Shown here: positions 1-6,517 of the stretch, piece after piece
Layout: each line of letters opens with the position of its first letter
Numbering within the stretch: the first letter of the stretch is position 1
NCBI GenBank assembly: GCA_903918555.1
Contig: CAIXEV010000442.1
Coordinates: forward strand, 1-17,737
Origin: an uncultured bacterium
GTDB lineage: Bacteria > Planctomycetota > Phycisphaerae > Phycisphaerales > SM1A02
Reading direction: 5' to 3'
DNA length: 17,737 nucleotides
The notes under the pieces: generated by a model
Database searches by the model: none
What the model saw: the letters and a program-made list of their open reading frames with translations, nothing else
What the model was told of the DNA's origin: nothing
Made by a program: the position numbers and the translations under genes

Positions 1-1144
1 CCTTCGACGCGATGTTGATGCGGTAGAGCGTGCCGCGGTGCGCCGGATTCGGGCCGTTGAGGCCGACGGTGTCGCCGATCACGCCTTCGCGTTCAATCGT
101 GTTCCCGAAGTAGATCGAGGTCGACAGCGTGCCGTAGATCCAGCCGTCCTTCTCCATCAGGCCGAAGGAGAAGTGGTGGTAGTTGTTGCCGATCAACGGG
201 CGCGCCCACTCTTCGTGCGTCTCGAACGCACCGTCGCCGTCGAGGTCGCGCAGGCGGTCGATGCCGGGGCGGTGCGAGATGTAGATGTCGCCGTCGACCA
301 CGACGACGCCGCACGGATCGTGATACTCGCCGGGCAGCTTCTCGAACTTCACGGTCTCGGGCGTGCCGCCGACGACATTCGAGAGGACGAACAGCGTGCC
401 GTTGGGCTTCTCGCGCAGTTCGCCGTTGTTCATCGGCTCGAAGTCGCTGACGACGAGGCGCCCATCGGGCAGGAACGCCATGCCGCCGATCTTCGGCTCG
501 AAGCCCTGCGGCCGCAGCGGCTCGACCACGAACATCGGATGCGCGGTCTCGATCGGAAGCCCGTCGCCCGGACGCGCGTTCTCGCGGCCGTCCTTGTAGA
601 CCTTGGTGCCCGCGGACACGACGCGCGTCACGCCCTTCTCGGTGCGGAAGGCCTCGGGCGGCACGATCGTGAACCGCCCGCTGCCCGGCTTCTTCCAGTT
701 GAGGAGCAGCGCGCAGCCGCCCTGGTTCTCGAACATGTCGACGCGGAACGCGTGCAGCCCCGCCGAGAGCGTGACGGCGCCCTCCTTCGGGTGCGGCGGG
801 TGGACGCCGTCGTGCACGATCACAGGCTTGCCGTCGATCTCGAGCCGGCCGCCGTCATCGGAGCGGAGCTCGAAGACATACTCGCCCGCGGTCTCGATCG
901 AGAGGAAGCCGAGCGCCTCGACCGCGAAGAAATCGGTCGGCCCGCCCGGACCGACGAGCGTCGACTCGTCGTTGAAGTCGATGCGGTCCTCGAGGCGGTC
1001 GATGTTCGGCGTGGCGTCCTCGGCCACGCGCGCGACGCGGTCGAGCGGTCGCCCGATGTCGTAGACGCGCAGGGTGTAGCCTTGCTCGACCTCGGCCGAC
1101 GGAGCGGGCAGGAAACCAAGCGACGCGATCAGGATGGCGAGCAT
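1..1144 (-). CDS. Secreted PA14 domain / beta-propeller dehydrogenase-like protein (C-terminus beyond window)
   Basis: 381 codons are visible and the frame is still open at position 1, so the C-terminus is missing. The protein begins MLAILIASLGFLPAPSA, a short signal peptide. Residues about 20-165 look like a PA14 domain, with FELRSDDGGRLEIDGK, a VHDGVHP segment and the GGCALLLNWKKPG strand. A propeller region follows (GGMAFLPDGRLVVSDFEP, GTLFVLSNVVGG, DGDIYISHRPGIDRLRDLDG), resembling the glucose/sorbosone-dehydrogenase-like propellers of planctomycete membrane-bound dehydrogenase proteins. Such proteins often continue into HEAT repeats and a c-type haem domain, which cannot be checked here. 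PA14 domains usually bind carbohydrate, so a role in periplasmic polysaccharide or sugar handling is inferred. The ATG at 1144 is chosen because it leads straight into the signal peptide; no good ribosome binding site precedes it. It lies 95 bases downstream of GAPDH on the same strand and may be read through from it. Confidence 0.8.
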   Translation of the reverse strand, partial: MLAILIASLGFLPAPSAEVEQGYTLRVYDIGRPLDRVARVAEDATPNIDRLEDRIDFNDESTLVGPGGPTDFFAVEALGFLSIETAGEYVFELRSDDGGRLEIDGKPVIVHDGVHPPHPKEGAVTLSAGLHAFRVDMFENQGGCALLLNWKKPGSGRFTIVPPEAFRTEKGVTRVVSAGTKVYKDGRENARPGDGLPIETAHPMFVVEPLRPQGFEPKIGGMAFLPDGRLVVSDFEPMNNGELREKPNGTLFVLSNVVGGTPETVKFEKLPGEYHDPCGVVVVDGDIYISHRPGIDRLRDLDGDGAFETHEEWARPLIGNNYHHFSFGLMEKDGWIYGTLSTSIYFGNTIEREGVIGDTVGLNGPNPAHRGTLYRINIASK

Positions 1145-1182
1145 GCGGCCATGCTACACGCTTGTCCCGCGAGACCGAAGCC

Positions 1183-1251
1183 TGCGATCAATCCTCGCTT
1201 GCGATCAATCCTCGCTTGCGATCAAATCCTCGCCTGCGATCAGATCTTGCC
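1183..1251 (-). repeat. Short tandem repeat carrying TGA, starting at the GAPDH stop codon
   Basis: Four degenerate 17-18 base units occupy this stretch. Read on the minus strand the units are GGCAAGATCTGATCGCA (the last GAPDH codons plus stop), GGCGAGGATTTGATCGCA, then AGCGAGGATTGATCGCA twice, followed by a partial GGC. Each unit contains TGATCGCA, so the GAPDH stop region has effectively been copied downstream. There is no terminator-like T tract. The array fills most of the gap before the PA14 gene. Confidence 0.85.
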
Positions 1252-2262
1252 GTCCTTCTTCGCCATCAGGGTCAGCATGTCGACGCAGCGGTTGGCGTAG
1301 CCGAACTCGTTGTCGTACCAGCTGACGATCTTGAAGAAGCGGTCGGAGAGCTGGATGCCCGCCTTCGAATCGAAGATCGAGCTGCGCGGATCGCTCATGA
1401 AGTCGCTCGAGACGACCTCCTCGTCGGTGTAGCCGAGGATGCCCTTGAGCGGGCCTTCGCTCGCGGCCTTCATCGCCGCGTTGATCGCCTCGATGCTGGT
1501 CGCCTTGGTCGGACGGAAGGTGAGGTCGACGCACGAGACATTCGCCGTCGGCACGCGGAAGCTCATGCCCGTGAGCTTGCCCTTCGTCTCGGGGAGGACG
1601 AGCGCGCACGCCTTCGCGGCGCCGGTCGAGCTCGGGATGATGTTCATGTACGCGTTGCGGCCGCCGCGCCAGTCCTTCTTCGACGGGCCGTCCTGCGTCG
1701 GCTGGGTGGCCGTGACCGCGTGCACGGTCGTCATCAGGCCTTCGTCGATCCCGCAGTGGTCGAGCAGCACCTTCACGATCGGCGCGAGGCAGTTCGTCGT
1801 GCAGCTCGCGTTCGAGAGCACGGTGTGCACCGCGGGGTCGTACTTCGAGCAGTTGACGCCGTGGACGAAGGTCGGGACTTCCTTCTCGCTCTTGGTGGGC
1901 GCCGAGATCAGCACGCGCTTCGCGCCGGCGTCGAGGTGCTTGCGCGCATCCTCGGCGGCGGTGAAGAGGCCGGTCGCCTCGAGCACATAGTCGACGCCCT
2001 CCGCCTTCCACGGAAGCTGCGCGGGATCCTTCACCGCGGTGCAGGTGATCTTCTTCCCGTTCACGACGATCGCGTCGCCATCGGCCTTGACATCGGCGCC
2101 GAAGCGACCGTGCGAGGTGTCGTACTTGAGGAGATATGCCAGGTTGTCCGCCGGAACGAGGTCGTTCACGCCGACGATCTCGAAGCCCCCGCGCGCGGTT
2201 GCGATGCGGGTGACGAGGCGGCCGATGCGGCCGAAACCGTTGATTGCGATGCGGACTGCCAT
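1240..2262 (-). CDS. gap: Type I glyceraldehyde-3-phosphate dehydrogenase
   Basis: The protein has 340 residues, the usual length. It oxidatively phosphorylates glyceraldehyde-3-phosphate to 1,3-bisphosphoglycerate in cytosolic glycolysis. The N-terminal Rossmann motif is AINGFGRIGR (residues 6-15). GVNDL keeps Asp34, the residue that favours NAD over NADP. The catalytic motif SNASCTTNCLAP places Cys154, with the partner His181 in TTVHAVTATQ, and the ending includes SWYDNEFGYANR. The start at 2262 gives the family N-terminus MAVRIAING and has GGAG eight bases upstream; the frame is open to 2388 but that extension has no family character. A good promoter (TTGAAC, 17 bases, TATCCT) lies upstream, divergent from the channel gene. 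The 3' end is embedded in a tandem repeat. Confidence 0.97.
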   Translation of the reverse strand: MAVRIAINGFGRIGRLVTRIATARGGFEIVGVNDLVPADNLAYLLKYDTSHGRFGADVKADGDAIVVNGKKITCTAVKDPAQLPWKAEGVDYVLEATGLFTAAEDARKHLDAGAKRVLISAPTKSEKEVPTFVHGVNCSKYDPAVHTVLSNASCTTNCLAPIVKVLLDHCGIDEGLMTTVHAVTATQPTQDGPSKKDWRGGRNAYMNIIPSSTGAAKACALVLPETKGKLTGMSFRVPTANVSCVDLTFRPTKATSIEAINAAMKAASEGPLKGILGYTDEEVVSSDFMSDPRSSIFDSKAGIQLSDRFFKIVSWYDNEFGYANRCVDMLTLMAKKDGKI

Positions 2263-2290
2263 AGCTGGGTCTCCGTAGGGGAAGGGGCGG

Positions 2291-2319
2291 AGGATAGGAG
2301 CGACGCCGCAAGGGTTCAA
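2291..2319 (-). promoter_or_regulatory. Sigma-70-like promoter for GAPDH
   Basis: On the minus strand, TTGAAC (2319-2314) is separated by exactly 17 bases from TATCCT (2296-2291). This leaves a leader of about 20-25 bases containing GGAG before the ATG at 2262. Position, spacing and hexamers all fit a housekeeping promoter. It has not been tested. Confidence 0.6.
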
Positions 2320-2365
2320 CCACGCCGCCCGAAGGCCGAGGGGTGGCGCTCGGTACACTCCTGCC

Positions 2366-3520
2366 ATGCGCCTCTCTCGCCGCGCCAATATCGGCTACGC
2401 CGCGGTCGGGACCGTCTTCGCCCTGCTCCTCGGACCCGTCGCCGCAGCGTCGCAGACCGCAGAAACCAGCGCATCCGCGCCTTCCCGCCTCGTGGTCGGG
2501 GTGTTCGACGCTCCGCCCTTCAGCGAACCGCTGTCGGACGGCGGCCGAGCTGGGCCGAATGTCGAATGGGCCGGTCCAAGCATCCGGCTTTTTTCCGCGA
2601 CCGCGACGAGGCTCTCGATTCCGATCGAGTTCCGGTCCGGCACCGAGACCGAGATCCTCGCCGCGCTCGAGCGTGGCGAGATCGACGCGTGCGCCTCGCC
2701 GCTTGTCCCGACAACCGCGCGCCTCGGCTCGGTCCGCTTCACCCACGCCTTCGCCTCGCTCGGGATCGGCGCCGCGACGGTCGAGCGATCGGGCCTCGTC
2801 GCCGAGGCCAGCGCCATCGTCAGCAGCGTCCTCGCGCCGACGCAGTACCGGATGTTCGCGACGATCGCGTTCTTCGTGCTGCTCGCTGCGTTCCTCGTCT
2901 GGATCGCGGAGCGCCGCCGCAACCCGCACTTCGGCGGCAAGCGGCACGCCGGCTTCGGCTCGTCGCTCTGGTGGTCGGTCGTGACGCTGTCGACGGTCGG
3001 CTACGGCGACAAGGTTCCGGCGACCGTCGCGGGCCGGCTCGTGGCCGCTGGCTGGATGCTGCTCTCGCTTGTGCTCACGACCATCCTCACTGCGACGATC
3101 GTCTCGGCCATCACCGTCGGATCGCTTTCCATGCAGCCGATCAGCCGCCCCGCCGACCTCACGGGCATCCGCGTGGTCGCCGTCCGCGGCAGCATCAGCG
3201 CGGAGTGGCTCGCCGAGAAGGGAATCGCCTTCCGCGCCACCGACACTCCGGAGGATGCGGCGCTGGCGCTCGTTCGCGGCGAGGCGCGCGCGATGGTTGC
3301 GCCGCGGGCCGAGCTCGCGGCGCTTGCGCGCGACCACCCATCGATCGTGATCGCACCCGTCGTCCTGACCGATGAGTTCGCGTCGTTCGCCTTCCGACGC
3401 TCGATCGACCAGGCCTTCTTCGACCGCTTCGACCACGCGCTCGTCGAGGTCCGCGCCATGCTCGAGCCGAACGCGGGCCTCGTGCCCGTCGAGACGCTCG
3501 CCCCGCCGACGAAGCGCTGA
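2366..3520 (+). CDS. GluR0-like ligand-gated potassium channel (split substrate-binding domain with pore insert)
   Basis: The 384 residues match the size and order of prokaryotic ionotropic glutamate receptors such as Synechocystis GluR0. Residues 1-28 form a signal peptide ending PVAAAS. Residues about 40-140 are the first lobe of an SBP_bac_3-type binding domain (RLVVGVFDAPPF; PLVPTTARLGSVRFT, where Arg119 aligns with the ligand-carboxylate arginine). Helix 160-180 is the first membrane segment. The re-entrant pore loop SLWWSVVTLSTVGYGD carries the potassium filter at 210-215. Residues about 224-250 form the second membrane segment. The second lobe (262-370) resumes with PADLTGIRVVAVRGS. 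This topology predicts a periplasmic ligand opening a potassium pore in the inner membrane, probably as a tetramer. The second lobe has MVAPRAE where many amino-acid binders have VVADSP, so the usual amino-group aspartate seems absent. No ribosome binding site is evident; TACACT at 2354 could give a nearly leaderless message. Confidence 0.88.
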   Translation: MRLSRRANIGYAAVGTVFALLLGPVAAASQTAETSASAPSRLVVGVFDAPPFSEPLSDGGRAGPNVEWAGPSIRLFSATATRLSIPIEFRSGTETEILAALERGEIDACASPLVPTTARLGSVRFTHAFASLGIGAATVERSGLVAEASAIVSSVLAPTQYRMFATIAFFVLLAAFLVWIAERRRNPHFGGKRHAGFGSSLWWSVVTLSTVGYGDKVPATVAGRLVAAGWMLLSLVLTTILTATIVSAITVGSLSMQPISRPADLTGIRVVAVRGSISAEWLAEKGIAFRATDTPEDAALALVRGEARAMVAPRAELAALARDHPSIVIAPVVLTDEFASFAFRRSIDQAFFDRFDHALVEVRAMLEPNAGLVPVETLAPPTKR

Positions 3521-3562
3521 CCGCGCAACACCCGCCAAACTCTGCGAAGATCCCCGACTTCC

Positions 3563-4390
3563 ATGCCTCGCCCCTACCCGACCCGCTCCACAGCCTCGAT
3601 CCTCGGCCGCGAGCGCGCCATCGTCGCGATGGTGCACCTCCTGCCGCTTCCCGGCTCGCCGCGCGCCTCGCTGACGCCCAAGGAGATCGCGCGCCACGCG
3701 GTCGACGAGGCGAAGGTCCTCGCAGCCGCGGGCTTCGACGCGATCCTGCTCGAGAACATGCACGACGCGCCGTACCTCGCGCGCGAGGTCGGACCGGAGG
3801 TCGTGGCCGCGTTCACCCGCGCGGCGTGCGAGATCCGCGCGGCGGTGTCGGTGCCGCTCGGCGTCCAGATCCTCGCCGGCGCGAACGATGCGGCGCTTGC
3901 GGTCGCGCTCGCGGCCGACTGCTCCTTCATCCGCGCGGAAGGCTTCGTGTTCGCGGCCGTCGCCGACGAGGGCATCCTCGCCGAGGCGTCGGCGGGACCG
4001 CTCCTCCGCTATCGCCGCGCGCTCGGCGCCGCCGCCGAGAGAATCGCGATCTTCTGCGACATCAAGAAGAAGCACACCGCGAACGCGATCACCTCGGACA
4101 CCTCGCTCGCCGACCATGCGCACGCGGCCGATTTCTTCGGCGCGGACGGCGTGATCGTGACGGGCAACGCCACCGGCGTCGCCACGCCGATCTCCGATCT
4201 CTCGGCGGCGCGGAAGTCCTGCGGGCTTCCCGTGCTCGCCGGCAGCGGCGCCACCGCCTCGAGCGTGCGCGAGGTGCTCGCGGTCGCCGACGCGGTCATC
4301 GTCGGCAGCGACCTCAAGCAGGGCGGCGTGTGGTCGAACGATCTCGACCGCGCGCGCGTCGACGGCTTCGTGCGCGCCGCGAAGGGCTGA
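3563..4390 (+). CDS. BtpA/SgcQ family TIM-barrel protein
   Basis: 275 residues. The family is recognised from AMVHLLPLPGSP (22-33), GFDAILLENMHDAPY (57-71), PLGVQILAGAND (98-109), FIRAEGFVFAAVADEG (122-137), CDIKKKHTANAIT (165-177), GVIVTGNATG (196-205) and the C-terminal VGSDLKQGG. BtpA was named for a cyanobacterial protein needed for photosystem I stability, and SgcQ is a sugar-locus relative. In non-photosynthetic bacteria the substrate is unknown; the fold is a phosphate-binding (beta/alpha)8 barrel. It starts 42 bases after the channel gene and ends 36 bases before the transaminase gene, so the three may be co-transcribed. The stop is doubled in frame (TGA TAG). Confidence 0.88.
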   Translation: MPRPYPTRSTASILGRERAIVAMVHLLPLPGSPRASLTPKEIARHAVDEAKVLAAAGFDAILLENMHDAPYLAREVGPEVVAAFTRAACEIRAAVSVPLGVQILAGANDAALAVALAADCSFIRAEGFVFAAVADEGILAEASAGPLLRYRRALGAAAERIAIFCDIKKKHTANAITSDTSLADHAHAADFFGADGVIVTGNATGVATPISDLSAARKSCGLPVLAGSGATASSVREVLAVADAVIVGSDLKQGGVWSNDLDRARVDGFVRAAKG

Positions 4391-4426
4391 TAGACTCGGG
4401 TTTCCCCTGCCTCCGAACCGAACCCC

Positions 4427-5314
4427 GTGAAGGTCCACCTCAACGGCCGCCTCATCGACGAACGCGACGCGCATATCAGCGTGCTCGACCGCGGTTTTCT
4501 GTTCGGCGACGGCGTCTACGAGGTCGTGCGCTTCTTCGCGCGGCACGGCGTCGGGCTCGACGCGCACGCCACGCGCCTCGCGCGCAGCCTTTCGCTCGCA
4601 CGCATCGACACCGCGCGGCACGGCTTCGATCCGCACGCGCTCGGCGAACTCTGCGCGTCGCTCCTCGAGGCGAACGCGCTCGAGGACGCGATCGTCTACC
4701 TGCAGGTGACGCGCGGCGCGGCGCGATCGCGCTCGCATGTCCCGACCGAGCCGCTCGCGCCCACGGTCTTCGCGATGGCGACGCCCGCGCCGCCGCTCTC
4801 GACCCTCGTCGCAGCGCAGGAGATCTCGGCGATCACCGCCGAAGACACGCGCTGGACGCGCTGCGAGATCAAGACCACGGCGCTCCTTGGCAACATCCTC
4901 CACCTCCTCGAGGCCGCGGATTCGGGCGCCGCGGAGTCGATCCTCCACCGTGGCGGCGTCGTGGGCGAAGGCGCCTATTCGAATGTCGCCATCGCGACGC
5001 GCGGCGTGCTTGCGACCCCGCCGATCGACGAGGATCCGCCGATCCTGCACGGCACCGCGCGCGCCGACCTGCTGCGCGCCGCGCGAGCCGCGGGCATCCC
5101 CTCCGAAGTGCGCACGATCACGCTCGATGAACTGACGGGCGCGGACGAGGTGATGATCACCTCGAGCAGCCGGCTCGTGAGCGCGGTGGTGCGGCTCGAT
5201 GGCCGCGCGGTCGGCGATGCGAAGTGCGGCCCGCTGACGGCGCGGCTCTTCGCGGCGATGCGGGCCGACATCGCGGCGGCCTCCGCCGCGCGCACCGACG
5301 CTGTGCCCGCCTGA
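4427..5314 (+). CDS. dat: D-amino-acid transaminase (class IV PLP aminotransferase)
   Basis: 295 residues starting with GTG; the first residues MKVHLNGRLI are the expected first strand of the fold, which fixes the start. It interconverts D-alanine or other D-amino acids with 2-oxo acids using PLP, mainly supplying D-glutamate or D-alanine for the cell wall. Catalytic Lys149 lies in RCEIKTTALLGN. Tyr31 (GVYEVVRFF) together with Arg102 and His104 (GAARSRSHVP) reproduces the Tyr-Arg-His carboxylate trap of the Bacillus enzyme, which distinguishes it from branched-chain transaminase and aminodeoxychorismate lyase. Glu181 (VVGEGAYSNV) and the MITSSSRLVSAV segment also match. About a dozen extra Ala-rich residues form the C-terminus. 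No clear ribosome binding site is seen. The stop codon lies in the first unit of a tandem repeat. Confidence 0.88.
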   Translation: MKVHLNGRLIDERDAHISVLDRGFLFGDGVYEVVRFFARHGVGLDAHATRLARSLSLARIDTARHGFDPHALGELCASLLEANALEDAIVYLQVTRGAARSRSHVPTEPLAPTVFAMATPAPPLSTLVAAQEISAITAEDTRWTRCEIKTTALLGNILHLLEAADSGAAESILHRGGVVGEGAYSNVAIATRGVLATPPIDEDPPILHGTARADLLRAARAAGIPSEVRTITLDELTGADEVMITSSSRLVSAVVRLDGRAVGDAKCGPLTARLFAAMRADIAAASAARTDAVPA

Positions 5315-5381
5315 CTCCGCGCCTGATTTCACGCTGATTCCCCGCTGATTCCCCCCCCCGATTTCCCCCTGATTTCCCGCG
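5311..5381 (+). repeat. Degenerate CTGATT(T)CCCCG tandem repeat beginning at the transaminase stop
   Basis: The stop codon at 5312-5314 is the first of five CTGA-carrying units of 11-15 bases: CTGACTCCGCGC, CTGATTTCACG, CTGATTCCCCG, CTGATTCCCCCCCCC, a CGATTTCCCC variant, then CTGATTTCCCGCG. There is a run of nine C at 5351-5359. The array fills most of the gap before coaX and leaves only about 25 bases for that gene's leader. Confidence 0.85.
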
Positions 5382-5406
5382 AAACACGAGCAACCCAAGA
5401 GCATCC

Positions 5407-6399
5407 ATGAAGGACAACCGCCAGCCTCCCGTCCTCGCCATCCAGGTGGGCAACACGCGCATCAAGCTTGCGGCGTTCCTGCAGAACGACCCCGAGGAGA
5501 CCGTGTTCGTCCCGACCGACGACCTCGCGGGCGCGGTCGAGGCCGCCACGCGGCTCTACGAGTCGGTGGGCGCCGAGCCGGACTGCTCCGTGGTCGTCGC
5601 GAGCGTGAATCCGCCCGCGTCGGACGCACTCGTCGGCATGCTGCGCGACCAGCTCGCGACCGAGATCTACAGCGCGCCGATCGACATGCCTGTGCCGATC
5701 GGAACCTGCCTCGCCGAGGGCGCGAAGCCCGGTGTCGACCGCCTGCTCAACGCAGCCGCGGCCTACGCGCGCCTCAAGCAGGCCTGCATCGTGATCGATG
5801 CGGGAACCTGCATCACGGTCGACTTCGTCGACGGCGAGGGCGTCTTCCACGGCGGCGCGATCGCGCCCGGCATCCGCATGCAGCTGAAGGCGATGCACGA
5901 GCACACCGCGGCGCTGCCCGCGATCGACTTCGAGGTGCCCGAGGGCACGGCGTGGGGCGCCGACACGCGCGAGGCGATGCTCCGCGGCGTCTACCACGGC
6001 GCGCGCGGCCTCGCGTGGCGGCTGATCGAGCGTTACGCCGAGCAGTACGGCGGCTTCCCGATGGTGGTCGCGACCGGCGGCGACGCGGCGGCGCTCTTCG
6101 GAGACGACGAGCTCGTCAACCAGGTCGTCCCAGACCTCGTGCTGCGCGGGATCGCGCTCGCCGCGCGGTCGGCGCTCGATCCCGACGAGGGTTCGGACGG
6201 CAACCGAGGCGGGCGCGCGGGCGGCGGCTCAGCCTTCTCGATCACGCCGGGCGAGTTCGAGTCGAAGCTGTCGGGCGGTCCGATGAGCGGCGAGGTACGA
6301 CCGAGAACCTCTCGGCTCACTCCCATGCCGCAAGACACCACTCCCCACGACCCCACCGCGCACGACCACGAGTGCGGACCAGAGTGCGACCACGACTGA
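5407..6399 (+). CDS. coaX: Type III pantothenate kinase with His/Cys-rich C-terminal tail
   Basis: 330 residues, against about 255 for most family members. It phosphorylates pantothenate in the first step of coenzyme A synthesis. Motifs are GNTRIK (15-20), PGVDRLLNAAAAY with Asp111 (108-120), IDAGTCITVDFV with Asp131 and Asp139 (130-141), GGAIAPGIRMQL (149-160) and VATGGDAAALFG (221-232). In the first motif the usual Asp before VGNT is Gln13 (AIQVGNT), an unusual change. The conserved fold ends near residue 255. The remaining 75 residues are low-complexity and end HDHECGPECDHD, a likely metal-binding tail reminiscent of the HxHxCGxxCxH tails of metallochaperones. A weak ribosome binding site (AAGAG) precedes the ATG. 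The gene sits between the transaminase and the MnmE-like GTPase. Confidence 0.92.
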   Translation: MKDNRQPPVLAIQVGNTRIKLAAFLQNDPEETVFVPTDDLAGAVEAATRLYESVGAEPDCSVVVASVNPPASDALVGMLRDQLATEIYSAPIDMPVPIGTCLAEGAKPGVDRLLNAAAAYARLKQACIVIDAGTCITVDFVDGEGVFHGGAIAPGIRMQLKAMHEHTAALPAIDFEVPEGTAWGADTREAMLRGVYHGARGLAWRLIERYAEQYGGFPMVVATGGDAAALFGDDELVNQVVPDLVLRGIALAARSALDPDEGSDGNRGGRAGGGSAFSITPGEFESKLSGGPMSGEVRPRTSRLTPMPQDTTPHDPTAHDHECGPECDHD

Positions 6400-6476
6400 G
6401 CCGCAATCAGGAACTTCACCCGGCGGTCAGAAGCCAAGAGTTAATCGGACTCGGTCTGCAGACGCTCCCAACGCGC

Positions 6477-6494
6477 TTGGAAACACGCTTCCAA
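6477..6494. repeat. Inverted repeat upstream of the MnmE-like gene
   Basis: TTGGAA (6477-6482), a six-base spacer ACACGC, then TTCCAA (6489-6494) form a perfect palindrome in the 118-base gap between coaX and the GTPase gene, about 25 bases before the start codon. It could be an operator or a weak leader hairpin. There is no T tract, so it is not a convincing terminator. Confidence 0.4.
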
Positions 6495-6517
6495 CGGGGA
6501 TTCCCTCTCCTGCGTCC

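Noticed and set aside
1183..1251. CRISPR-like reading of the tandem repeats
   Set aside because: Units are 11-18 bases with no spacers and no cas genes are nearby, so these are simple tandem arrays.
2263..2388. Longer GAPDH N-terminus
   Set aside because: The family start MAVRIAINGFG with a ribosome binding site is at 2262. The extension covers the promoter and has no conserved sequence.
1162..3375. A 737-codon plus-strand open frame
   Set aside because: It overlaps gap in antisense and the channel gene in another frame, both of which are clear genes with intact motifs.
1205..5404. A very long open frame on the minus strand (about 1400 codons)
   Set aside because: It runs antisense to the channel, BtpA and transaminase genes and in another frame of gap. 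Its translation is Arg/Ala/Gly-rich with no domain, a known artefact of GC-rich DNA.
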